Origin: Acephala macrosclerotiorum
Taxonomy: Eukaryota > Ascomycota > Leotiomycetes > Helotiales > Mollisiaceae
Reading direction: 5' to 3'
Length of the DNA stretch: 64,000 bases
Assembly (NCBI GenBank): GCA_014904845.1
Contig: MU119251.1
Location: forward strand, 1-64,000
A model generated the notes under the pieces. It made no database searches and was not told the origin of the DNA. It worked only from the letters and a program-made list of their open reading frames with translations. Both the position numbers and the translations under genes were made by a program. The first letter of the stretch is position 1. The number at the start of each line of letters is the position of its first letter. Of the stretch, positions 1 through 11,935 are shown one piece after another.

Positions 1-283
1 ATTTATTATTTTTATTTACTATATATTAACTCTTTTTCAATTTAATAATTATTTGATTTACAAAATTATAATTTAATTTTTTTTTTTTTTTTTTTAAATT
101 TTATTTATCGTATAATATTATTTTTAAATTCAATTATTTTACAAACATTAAATTCAATATATTCAATAAATTTTTACAAAGTTCAAAGTAATATATTTAA
201 TATATTTTTTTTTAAAACTTTTAATTATAATATAGAAAAATAATATTAAAAAATAAATTAAAAAATAAATTTAATATATTCTT

Positions 284-545
284 TATTCGATTTTTTATCG
301 AATTTTCTATTCAATTTTTTATCGAATTTTCTATTCAATTTTTTATTTTAATTTTTATTCAAATTCTTATTTTATTTCTCTTTATCGAATTTATATTTAT
401 TAAATTTTTATATTTTATTCAATTTATTATTTAATTTTTTATTCAATTTCTTATTCAATTTCTCGTTCAATTTTTTATTTAATTCGTTATCGAATAATTT
501 TTCTTTATTTAATTTCTCTACGTTCAATTTTTTTTCTATTTATTT
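284..545. repeat. T-rich simple/tandem repeat
   Basis: Short, imperfectly repeated blocks alternate ATTCAATTTTTT and ATCGAATTTTCT, two clear copies at about 284-335, followed by more diverged TTATTCAATTT blocks to about 545. It appears to be a degraded microsatellite inside the AT isochore. Confidence 0.5.
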
Positions 546-2175
546 ATTTTTAATTCGTTTAAAAAAAATAAACAAAAAAATAATTTAATTAATTTTCATT
601 TATATTCTACTTTCAATTTCAATATACAATTAAATTTTTTCAAATAAAATATCAAATTTCTAAAATCGTTCTATTTTCGAATTTTAATGCAAATTCGTAA
701 AACGTTTTTAAAAATTCTCAAAATAATTCGATATTATAAAAAACGATTTTTTAATAATATTTTAATACTAAATTAAACACTTAAAATTATAATTAATTTA
801 AATAAAATCTTTTTAAATAAATTGTTTTTTATTAAAATATTTTATAAATATTACTTTACTATATTTTATATAATTTAAAAATATTAATAAAAAAATACTT
901 TTAATTGAAATTTATTTTAAATCAAATAAATTAAAAAATATTTATTTTTTATTGTTTAATTCGTCGATTTTTTTTAGTATTATTTAAATAATTTTAAAAA
1001 TCTACAAATATTAAAATTTCGATTATAATTCAATTTTCAATAATATAATACTTATTATAAAAACAATATTAGTAAACAAATTTTATCTCGTAATACATTT
1101 GTAAATTAATTTTAATTCAATCGAAATTATTACATCTTAAAAAAATAATCGTTATTCGCTTTAAAAATAAAAATAAAAACATTTTTTCAAAATAATATAA
1201 TTTTAAAAATATACAATTCTTTAAAAAATTTTCGATATTTTATTTTTTATTAATTAATCTACTTTTGTTATTAATAATTAAATACTTGAAATTAAAAATA
1301 ATTTTTGAAATTAATAAATATTTTATTTTATTTAAAAATTTTAAATTTTACAATTACGAATTTTATATTAAATTCAAATTATCGATTAATTAAATTAAAT
1401 TAAACGATTTTTTTAAATTGTTTTTTCGTAATAAAATAAATCAATTTTTATTTTCAATATTTTAAAAAAAAAAAATTGTATATCGATAAAATTACAAAAT
1501 ATATATATAATTTTATTGAAATTATTTCGATATTTAATTTTTAAAAACTTACAAATTAATTACAAAAAAAACAATAAATAAAAATCGTAAAAAAAATTAA
1601 AAAAAAATTGATATTATAATAATATTCTTTAATATATAATAATCGCGCGTTTCGTTTTTAATTAAAATTAATCAATAAATTATATTTGTATTTGCAATTA
1701 AAAAGTAATAAATTTATTAATAACAATCGAAAATATTATTTAAATTTTAATAAACAATAATTGATTTAAAAAAATATTTTAAATAATCTAATAATATATT
1801 AATACAAAAAATTGTATAAAAATTATTCGTAAAATTTCAATTTATAAAATTGTTTTTAATGATTTTAAATTCAATTTCTTTTTATATTTTTTAATATTTC
1901 GCGAATTTAATAATTGTTTTTATATTGTTTTTTTTTCGTTCGCGAACGAACGTAATTAATAATTTTCAAAATAATTCGATAAATATATTAAAATCGAAAA
2001 ATTGATTAAAATATTCAATTTATTTTAAAAAAAAAAATTAATTATTTTTATAAATTAATTATTAATAAAAACGTAAAATGAATTTAAATATTATTAAATA
2101 CTTATAAAAAAAAAATTTATTTTTATTATTATTATAATTAGAAATATTACAATTATATTTAAATAAAAAATATAT

Positions 2176-2669
2176 CGATTTGTAATAAATTTTGTAATTA
2201 TTTTTTTGAGAATATTTCGAATCGCAATTTGATAAAAAATATTAATAAGATTGCAATTGTAAATAGATCGATTTGTAATAGATTTTGCAATTACGTTTTT
2301 TAAAATATTTCGAATTATAGTTTTTTTAAAAATATTAATATAATTGTAATTGTAAATATATCGACTCGTAATAAAATTTGCAATTTTTTTCTTCGAAATA
2401 TTTCAAATCGCAATTTAATAAAAAATATTAATAAAATTGCAATTGTAAATATATTAACTCGTAATAAGTTTTATAATTATTTTTTTAAAAATACTTCGAA
2501 TTACAATTTAATAAAAAGTATTAATAAAATTACAATTTGATAAAAAATATTAATAAAATTGCAATTGTAAATAAATCGAGTCGTAATAAACTTTATAATA
2601 ATTTTCTTGAGAATACTTCGAATTGCAATTTGATTAAAAATATTAATAAGATTACAATTTTATATATAT
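2176..2669. repeat. 93-bp tandem repeat array, five units
   Basis: Five consecutive units begin at 2176, 2269, 2362, 2455 and 2577. Four are exactly 93 bp; the fourth is 122 bp because it has an internal duplication of about 29 bp (the TTAATAAAATTRCAATTTGA segment twice). Each unit starts near CGAYTCGTAATA, has a TTTCGAAT core and ends in AAAATTGCAATTGTAAATA. Units differ by many substitutions, nearly all C/T or G/A, so the array existed before much of the hypermutation. No coding capacity is seen. Confidence 0.85.
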
Positions 2670-5600
2670 CAAATTATAATATATATAATAAATTGATTTC
2701 CTAGTAAAAAATTATATATAATTTACAAAATCGATATATTTTAATTAGAAATATTAAAATAATTTTATAATAATTATTATTCTATTAAAAACGTAATTCG
2801 TTAAATAAAAAAAAAATAAAAACGTAATTATTCATAGAATAATCGATCGAATTTTAAAAATAAAACATTAAATATTATAAAAAAATTATTAAATTTTACT
2901 ATAAAAAATTTAAATAAAAAATACAAAAAATTTATTTAATATTTATTAAATTAAAACGTATAAATCGTATATTGTAAATATTGAATATTATTTAATATTA
3001 AATTTTAACGATAATAATAACGTTGTAAAAAAATAATTTATATATTACTAATAAAAATCGAAAATTTTAAACGCTATTTAATAAAAAAATAAAAATAATC
3101 AATTAATTAATTTGAATATATTCGAGAAATATTAAAAAACGAAAAATTAAAAAATTTATCGAATTTATCGAATTTTAAAAAACTTATTATATAAAAAATT
3201 TATAAAACGAAATATTTAAAAAAAAAACTTTTTATTAAACGAAATTTAATATTTCTAATTTACTTATAATATTACAAAAATTTAATTTTTAATAAATCGT
3301 TTAAATACTAAAAAATATATTTTAAACTTTGAAAATACTATAATTACAATATTTGATAATATTATATAATAAAAACGAAATATATATTTTATATATATTC
3401 GCGAACGATTTTAATTACTTTCGATATTTTTCGAAAAATCGAATATAATTTATTTAATTTTTATTTTTTATTGTATTTTAATATTTGAAATAGAATTAAT
3501 TTCGATTTATAAATCGATAATATAATAATACTACAAATTCAACGATTATATTTAATAATATTATAATAAAAACTTTTTTTATTAATAAAATTTTAAACAA
3601 TATAATAAACAATTCTATAAAACGAATACGTAAATTAATACAAATAATAAAAAATAAAAAAATATATTTAATTGATTTAATAACGTAATAAATCAATACA
3701 ATCGTAAAACGTAATATAATTAATCGCTATATATTTAATAATAATTCCAATAAATATTTTTATTTTCGCAAATTTATTTATATTATTTATATTCGCTTTT
3801 TTAATAAATTTTTATATTATATAATCGATAATCGTATATTTAATAATTGTTTATTTAATAATATATTTAATACTAGTAATTATTTTATACTTCGAGTTAC
3901 TTTATAAATTACATAATATACTATACGTAAAAATTATACAATTACGAAACTTTCGAATCTACGAATTAAAACTCTAAAAACAAACGATTGTTTTACGATT
4001 TTTTTTATTAAAACGATTACAATTTGAATAATCATACGTAAAAATAAATTAATTACATTTTGAGATTTTATTATTAATTAAAATTAAAAAAATTTTAAAT
4101 AAAAAAAATATATATATATATTACGTATTATATATTTTATTTATTTTTTCTCGTTTTAAAATTAATATATTTAACAATATACGTATTACGATTATATTAC
4201 GAACTATATTCAAATATTTATATAATTTACAATTAACAATTAATTTTATTTTAACGTTAATTTAAAAATTTTAATAAAATATAAATTTTTTAAATCGTAT
4301 AATAAATTTTATTCGTATTATTAATCGAATTATATCGCGCATTATAAATAAAAATCAATAGAAATAAACGAGAATTAAAAACTTTACTATAAATATATAA
4401 TACGTTTTCGTAAAAATAAAAAACTAATTTCAAAATATTACAATTATTACTTTAATTAATAAAAATTATATTTTTTATAAATATATTTATATTTTTTTTT
4501 TTCGCAAATACGAATACTAATATTGGTCTTTTTATTAAAATACTATATTTATAATTAAAAAAATATTAAAACAACAATTTCAAATCGTTTATATAATACG
4601 TAATAAATTTAATATCGCGTTTATTTTACGTTTTTAATCGTATTTCAAATCAAAATAAATACTGCGATTTTTAATATTAATTTGTTTTAATATTATTATA
4701 AATTTAGCGTATTTTACTAAAGATTATATTTCTACGCAAAAAATTGATTATTTTAATTTAATTTACTTTTTTTATTTGCATTTTAAAACGTATAATAAAA
4801 TTATATTTTATTAATTTTATTTGAAATTTAATTATAATAAAATCGAAAAACAAAAATTTATTAAAAAAATCAAACATTTAATTACAAAATAAAAACAATA
4901 CTAAAAAAAAAATAAAAAAATTATTCGATATAAAACGAAATCTATAAAAATAATTCAAAATATTTAATAAAAAAATTTTTATTAAAAAATAATCATAAAA
5001 TAATCTATTAAAAAAATTGTTTTTATTTACAAATATAATTATAACGAAATATAAAATATACTAATAAAAGTCTATAAAATAATTAAATAAATATAAAATA
5101 TAATATTAATTTAAAATGAATTTTTTATAAATTATATTTTATATTTTTTTCAATTCAAAAAATATATTAAAAAATTTCAATAATATAATAATAAATTATT
5201 AATTTTTTTATTTTACGTTTTCAAAAATTAAAAAATATACGAAAAAACCGTTAAATATATTAAAATCAACGAGATTTTATTGTATTATATTCGTAAAAAA
5301 ACTATAATACTAAGAAATCGATCAATTTTATAAGTAACGAAATAAGAAAATTTGTATACGTATTTTCAAAGTTTGTTTTTTAAAAAAAATCGTATTTATA
5401 ATAATATTACAAAATTCAATTATATTATTTATTAAATATTAAAAACTTTTAAATATTTTCAATATTTAAATTTCTAAATATTGTATTTTATTAATATTAA
5501 TTATTTATTAAATATATTGTAATTTATAAAAAAAATTTTACGATTTCAAAAAAATTTATAATATATAAACTTTTTCAATTTCTTTATACAATATACAATA

Positions 5601-7499
5601 AAACGAATATAAATAATTTTTATAATATTGTTTTATAAGTTTATTATATTATTATAATTAATTTTAATATGAAAATAAACAATTTAAAAACAATTATTTT
5701 CGATATCAATTTTTTATTTTTTTTTATAATTGAATTTTGTATAAAAAAACTCGAATTAATAAAATACTATTAATAATCGATATTAAAATTAATCGAATAA
5801 TATAAAAATACAAAAAAAATTAAAAAACGAACTATTTTTAAAAGTGAAATAAAATAAAAATTTTTATAAATCAATATATATTTTTTAATAATATTATATT
5901 ATATATTAATTAAATATTATAATTTTATTTAATTTTATAAAATAAAATATTTTGTTTAATATAAAAACGTATAATAAAATTATATTACAATATTAAAAAA
6001 TGTAATTATTATAATTACAATTAATATTAAAAGTAAATATTTGTTATAATTAAATAATTAATTAAATTCAATTCGTTATTGATTTTGAAAATATATAAAT
6101 ATATTATTAAATTAAATAAAATTTAATTTTTGAGATTCGTATTAAAAATATATAATCGTTATATAAATATAAATTGTATATAATTTGTTTTTAAACGTTT
6201 AAATAATATAATATTACTATATTGAGTATTTTTTTTTATTATATTTCGTTATTATTGTTTGCTTTTTTTATATTTACTTTTTCAATTATATGTTTTTTTT
6301 ATATTATTTTTTTAATTTTTCTATTTATAATTTATTTTATTTTAATCGATTTAATTATTACAATTGTTTGTATTTTTTTTAAAGTATTTATTTGTTTTAT
6401 TTTTATATTTTTTATAATTATACACTTTAAAAAACTAATATAAATATACTTATAATAATAGAAATACTATTTTTAATAAAATATTTAATAAAAATAAAAT
6501 ACGTATAAATCGATTTTTTTTAAATATAGTTTTTTTTTATTTGTAATCTATCGAATTTTAAGTAATTTAATATTCAGTTTTATTACTATAATTAACAACG
6601 GCAAATCGATTTAATTTAATATAAAATTCGACGATTTTTTTTCCATTGCGAAATCACAGAAATTTATTGTTTTAATGATAAATCGAACGATCGATCGAAT
6701 TATCGTCAAAATATCAAACTCTACTTCGATTTCTAATTCTATTAATAGAAACCAAGTTATAGCGTATTCAACTCGAGCTACTTTATAAATTCCTTTTTCG
6801 TTTCAAACTTTCTCGTTTCAAACTCTCTCGTTCTAAACTCTTTCTCGATTTCGTATACAAAATCTCGTATATTCACGCTTTTAAAATAATATTAATATTT
6901 GAATCAATAAATTTAACGACGATTTTTATACGTTTTCAATCAATTAGCAAAATAACGTTTGTATAAACGCATAAAATACTTTTCGTTATTATATAATAAA
7001 AAATAAAAAATAAATCAATTAAAATAAATTTGATCGTATAATAATCGATCTAATAAATTTGTTTGATTTGATTTTTTTACAATTAAAAACAAAACGAACT
7101 AAAGAATTGATTACTATTAATCAAATTATATTTCAATTAACGCGTAAAAACTATAATCGAAATTGTAATAAGAAAAATTTGAAAAATAAAAAAAAAAAAC
7201 GTAAAAACAATAATAAAAATAATAAATATAAAAACGATATAAATAAAAAATAATAAAAAAAAAATAAAAAACGAATCGAAAATAGTAACAATTTTACAAT
7301 TTAAGTATTTATATAAAAATGTGCGAATTAATATAATTAAATATTTTAATATTAATAAAAAATTGATAAAAAATAATAATAATATAATTAGAATTGTTTT
7401 TATTAAAATTATTATTATACAATCGAATATTTGCATTTTTAAATTTAATATTTTTTTTAAAACTATTTTAAATTAATTGATTCTACTTTTTATTGCTTT

Positions 7500-7517
7500 T
7501 TTTTTATTTTTTTTTTT

Positions 7518-7553
<36 letters not shown>

Positions 7554-7580
7554 TTTTTTTTTTATTTTTTATTTTTTATT
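7500..7580. repeat. poly-T tract
   Basis: About 80 bases of nearly pure T with isolated A residues sit close to the edge of the AT isochore. It is low-complexity, possibly the tail of a degraded retroelement on the minus strand, but no element body is recognisable. Confidence 0.7.
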
Positions 7581-7739
7581 TTATATTGCAAATAGTAATT
7601 AAAATGCGAAAATAATATTAATAATAAATTATTAAACTTAGAGAATTTAAAAACGTTCTATTACAAATTCAATTTAATAATTATTATTTCAATTTCGATT
7701 TGCGTTAATTTGTTTTCTATTTTTATTATACTTTTTTCT

Positions 7740-8450
7740 TCTTCGATATTCTCAGTACAAAGCCTCTATTCTCTTTCAATGTATAGTCTTTTTCAGGTCA
7801 CTTTCTAATATATTTCTTTTTACTCTCTTTTTGCAATCGACTGTTTTCTTCGAAGCATCTTTTTTAGACTTGAAATAAGTTCAAGAATCCAAAGTTCTTC
7901 TTTTCTCCTCTTTCTTTTCTCCTTTGCTTCTGCCTCTCTCCTTTGCCTCTCTTTCTATTCTGCTTTCCATTGACTTGGAATATTCTTTTTTCTTCTTCTC
8001 TCTTCTCTCTTTTCTCCTCTCTTCTCTCTTTTTCTCTCTTCTCTCTTCTCTTCTCTGCCTTTCTTTCTACTCTACTCTTTATTAACTTAAAATGCCTTTC
8101 TTTCTCCTTTCTATTATTCTTTTCTCAATATTAGTATCGATAATAGTATTTAGTATTATTTGTTTTTTGTTACTTAATAATGGTTTAGTATTGCTAAAAA
8201 CAAATCTTTTCTTTTCTTTTTTCTGCTTCTCTATCTATTCTGCTCTCTATTGACTAGAATACCCTCTCCTTTTTGCACCATTCCTTCTTCAATGTTGGTA
8301 TTGGTATTGGTATTAGTGTAAGTGTGAGTGTGAGTCTGAGTGTGGGGGTGGGTGTGAGTGTGGAAGTAAGTAATAGTATTTGGTATTTAATGTTTATTGT
8401 TTATTGTTTGGTAATAGTTTGATATTGTTGAAAATAAATCTTATTAGCAC
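7740..8450. repeat. Pyrimidine-rich low-complexity block with diverged duplications
   Basis: A CT-rich stretch (TCTCTTCTCTC strings, strongest at 7,890-8,060) contains diverged copies of one module. TCTATTCTGCT...TTGACTTGGAATA near 7,950 recurs near 8,060 and 8,230. A second motif, ending in GATATTGTTGAAAATAAATC near 8,412-8,440, has a diverged partner near 8,184-8,208. A short GT/GA microsatellite (GTGAGTGTGAGT) lies at about 8,310-8,370. This looks like non-coding transition DNA between isochores. Confidence 0.55.
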
Positions 8451-8550
8451 AAAAGTGCAACTCCATGTCTCCGACGTATTAGATCAATAAAAGCCGAGTC
8501 TGAAGCGTTCTGTTGAAGGCGTATTAGGCCTCCATGAATCATAGTGAAGA

Positions 8551-8960
8551 TGGTCTGCTCGAGGTTTGGTTTGATCGAGGTTTGGTTTGATCGAGGTTTG
8601 GTTTGATCGAGGTTTGGTTTGATCGAGGTTTGGTTTGATCGAGGTTTGTCTGCTCGAGGTAGGTCTGCTCGATTGTCTGTTCGAGGTTGGTTTGATCGAG
8701 GTTGGTCTGCTCGAGATTTGTATGTTCTGCTCGAGGTTTGTTTATTCGAAGCTTAGTCTGCTTGAAAGTTGGACTGTTCGAGGCTTGGTTTGCTCTAGGT
8801 TTGGTCTGCTCGAGGGTTGGTCTGCTTGAGGGTTGGTTTGCTCGAGGTTTAGTTTGATCGAGGTGTGTCTGCTCGAGGTTTGTCTGTTCGAGGTTGGTTT
8901 GCTTGAGGTTGGTCTGCTGGAGGTTTGGTTTGCTCGAAGCTTAGTCTGCTTGAGGGTTGA
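8551..8960. repeat. 16-bp minisatellite (TCGAGGTTTGGTTTGA)
   Basis: Five perfect 16-bp units, TCGAGGTTTGGTTTGA, run from 8559 to 8638. They are followed by about twenty variant units of 12-20 bp, such as TCGAGGTTTGTCTGC and TCGAGGTTGGTTTGA, up to about 8960. One strand is strongly G/T-rich. Repetitive ORFs on both strands are by-products of the repeat and are not called as genes. Confidence 0.9.
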
Positions 8961-9687
8961 ATAAATAGGCAAGCAGAGTTCTAGATGGTTCGAAGGATTA
9001 GGCACCTAAAACTTGAGACACCCCCGAGATTTACTCCCGAAGAGGTCGGCTCCTAAACAAAATGTAAAACCAGGGCTCATTTCGTTGGGGTGTGGTGGCC
9101 TATGAAGCCGCATCCGCCCGTCACTAGGACGTTGTCAAGCTTCTCTTCGCTCATGTTCCCACTGTGTGGTGAGAGCCAAATAAGAATCCAAAATCTCTAA
9201 AAATGAACTTGAGGATATTAGAACGCACTCCAGATGTCCCACGTCAAGGCTCGGGAAGGATTCGAGTAAGCACTAGCCCAGGGGGGCACATACAGGAACG
9301 TGTCAAAATCCATTTGTCAAAAGATACGATGATGGCTTGATAGGCCACTTCGTTACGAAATCAGGGGGAGCAACTGTCATGTGCCGAGGTACAACCTCAA
9401 GACCCCTTTCTTCTTTGCAACTCATATTGTGTGGCCACGGAAGCTTGGAAATCCAATATACTAAATGCACAGGCTTATCGTTTGCAAGAAGATCATGCCC
9501 TCACTTAAGTCAAGGTTAGATGCAAGCCCCAAACAAGTATGTAAGCAATCGCTATTGGCAAAGTGCTCCACAAGTACATAGCTGATGCTCAAGAGAATAT
9601 GCCATAGCCATATAATGAACCCTTTCAGCCCATATGCAATAATATGAAGTCCGTCCCTGCAAATCTATCAGTAAATCCTAGCAACAC
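8961..9687. other. Intergenic, no gene recognised
   Basis: This is mixed-composition DNA between the minisatellite and the MEIOB-like gene. Only short ORFs without recognisable motifs are present. It would include the 3' flank of the minus-strand gene that ends at 9688. Confidence 0.5.
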
Positions 9688-11323
9688 TCACATCATCACC
9701 CCCAAGATCGCCAACTTTCCCACATTCGTCTCCCAGCCAAAGACGAGATGCATCCTCATGAACATGACTCTCTGCTCAAATAGTTTGTGCTCTTCCAGCG
9801 TCATCTCTGTAACCTGTTTGACCGATCTGTTGAAGAGAATTTCCCAGGCTCTTGGACTCCAGAGCAGCTTGCCAGGTTCAATACAGCCTGTTTCATCAAC
9901 TAGCGTCCCAATGACTTTGGGGTTCAGGTACATGAGTACAAGCTTCTCGCAGTTTTTGCAGGTGGAAGTGGTGGTGTTTGAATAGATGGGTATTCCACAA
10001 CTAGAAATATGTCAGTAAAGCTCTTAATGCCGATTTAGGAGTTGACAAGCCATTCAGCACACATAAGCATGTTTTTGTAATAGAGTTTTACAAGCGACAT
10101 ATCCATTATCGTGATATTAATGAAGCCGGTAAACTGTGGTAGTTCTTCTGAGCGGACCCTGCAAGGTTGATCAGTTGAAAGCTAACTGCACCGCGGGAAG
10201 TGTTGGGAGAGTTCTTACCAGATATCAAGCTCAGCCAGCGTGAATAAGTTCCGACAAGGTCCGTACTCTGCAATTTCAACATCCCAAATGTCTTCCGGAA
10301 ACTCCAAGTTCAAGCTCTCCTTCTTTGTTAATCCCACGGCATACTTTCTCAGCCAGTCTGCATCCGGAAATTCAGGATTGACATCAACCAAAGTCGAGTT
10401 CGAGACACCCGCGCTTCCCTTGCTACCAACATAAGCCACCTTGTATCCAGGATTCGAAATTAGCAGAATGGTATTTCCAGCCTGCCAATCAGTAATCCCA
10501 TCAATCATCCGATTCCAAATCGTTAGCTTGACATCTGCCGTATGATCAAACACCACCACATCACACAACTCACACCTCCCACCATCCTTCTTCTCAAAAG
10601 ACTTCTTCATACCAACGCTTCTGATGCACACAAGTATCTTCGCACCAGTAACTCCATCATGCCCGCCATTGAGCCAACTATCGAGTGTCATGAGACCTGG
10701 AAGAGGGTGTGTCTTGCGGTATTCGAGAGGGGTGCGGCAGATGTTCTCGGAGCTTTCATTGGTGTGGATCATGATGTGGTCGGAGGTGGCACGTCCGGGG
10801 AACATATTGGCCATGACGTTAACTGAGGGGATATTTGTTCCGCCTGGTTTGGACGCGTCGGAGATGAAGGCTGTCCAGCAGGAGAGAAGCTGGCCAAACT
10901 TGAGAGGGTAGGGATCACGGGCAAAGTAGAGCTTGATCTGCAGAAGTATCAGCCAAGCAAATTGAGTAGGAAGAGAAGCAAGCAAACACTGATAGCAGCA
11001 GAATCATCCTTCACGACCAACAGGTGGTGGCCAGCAGCTCTTGGTTGCTTGGGGTTGTAGCCAAAGTACGTGTTGAGGTGGACGATTCTGCCCATGAAAG
11101 TGACTGCTTTGGGACCAGGGATCAATTGACTGATATTGCATTCTTCGTACTCGCGTTCAGGGTTCCATGGTCTGCTTAGAGGATCGACTGCGGCAGCAAG
11201 CTCTGCTTCGGTGAAGCCGTCGCCTGGTTTTGTTGGTGAAGGTGGCAAAGCTTCATTCTCGACGGCGGCCTCTTTCTGGTAGAAAGATTGGATTGTTGGT
11301 TGACTTTGCTTCGCTGGCTTCAT
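9688..11323 (-). CDS. MEIOB-like OB-fold ssDNA-binding protein with PIP-box-like N-terminus
   Basis: Animal MEIOB is an RPA1-related OB-fold protein of meiotic recombination. Proposed exons are 10988-11323, 10219-10937, one starting at 10158, and a last one starting near 10000. The first acceptor is CTGCAG before ATCAAG; the exon 3/4 junction is uncertain. The N-terminus has QPTIQSFY, matching a PCNA-binding PIP box. The central part resembles the MEIOB middle OB fold: a SVG...GGRCE stretch, then VVFDHTADVKLTIWNRM, then NPEFPDADWL where MEIOB has NPDIPEANIL. The last exon has a CGIP...CKNC zinc-ribbon-like segment, followed by W/L-rich OB sequence. The match is by eye from memory of the family. 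A divergent RPA1-like protein is the alternative. The true stop could lie slightly downstream of 9688 through another small intron. Confidence 0.62.
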
Positions 11324-11935
11324 TGCTGGGACGAAAATTCAAGTTCAGGCATGTATCAATGATGCAAATGGTGAATGACAATAATGGGTGGGAGGGAAAT
11401 GTTGAGAAGTTAACCGAGCTTCTGTCCGAAAACATTATGAGCTCGTATCACTTGACACCTACTACTTTGTTGAAAAGATCATCTACAAGTAGAGTCTTTG
11501 AGAGCAGTTACACCGAAATCGGCGTCTCGCTCACAGGCCGCCAAAATTTCGTCTGAGCCTTCACGACCATTTTAGAGGCCGTCCAAGGATACCACCATGT
11601 CCTCCTGCACTTCGAGGAGTGAGAGACCGACACACTGCGAGATAATACCTAATGCAAAATGAGGGTTTTTGGTCCTATTTCCGGACAGTTTGAGACGTTC
11701 TTAAAGTAGAGCAGCATGCTGTGCGGAATTACGTATTATCACAAAATGTATAGCAAAAACATTGAAGCAATGCATGTTCAGTTTGTATTGTTCTAAAGAG
11801 CGAATGCATGGCACTTATCGCCATGTAGTAGAATAAGCTAAATCAACAATTAAGAAGGCAACCACTACTACTCTCCTCCCCGTTGTGCGGATCATCTGCC
11901 AAAACCACCATATCATCCGAGGCCATCATGAACAT
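11324..11935. other. Intergenic between MEIOB-like gene and INO1
   Basis: This holds the upstream region of the minus-strand MEIOB-like gene and the 3' flank of the inositol-phosphate synthase gene. No convincing ORF or RNA gene is seen. Confidence 0.5.

Larger units (their letters stand above)
1..7740. other. AT-rich hypermutated isochore (RIP-like), gene-free
   Basis: This block is overwhelmingly A and T, with long A/T homopolymers and no ORF that looks like a protein. The few ORFs are low-complexity strings rich in I, F, N and K. Such blocks in filamentous ascomycetes are usually transposon-derived DNA degraded by repeat-induced point mutation; that reading is family knowledge, and no intact element can be recognised here. 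CC and GG dinucleotides are almost absent over the first 6.5 kb, with only isolated cases near 3746, 4524 and 5247. CpG, as TCG, ACG and CGA, stays common. From about 6,590 the base composition gradually recovers. Confidence 0.85.

Noticed and set aside
3496..3696. Hydrophobic 66-residue ORF in the AT-rich block (and similar ones at 6222-6443, 7137-7436)
   Set aside because: Composition (I, F, L, N, K only) is what AT-rich DNA gives by chance; no promoter, motif or codon bias.
8635..9005. Repetitive ORFs on both strands across the 16-bp minisatellite
   Set aside because: A unit repeated without stops gives open frames on both strands; no flanking coding evidence.
10240..10911. Plus-strand ORFs over the MEIOB-like exon
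   Set aside because: They are antisense shadows; the minus strand has the splice sites and motif matches.
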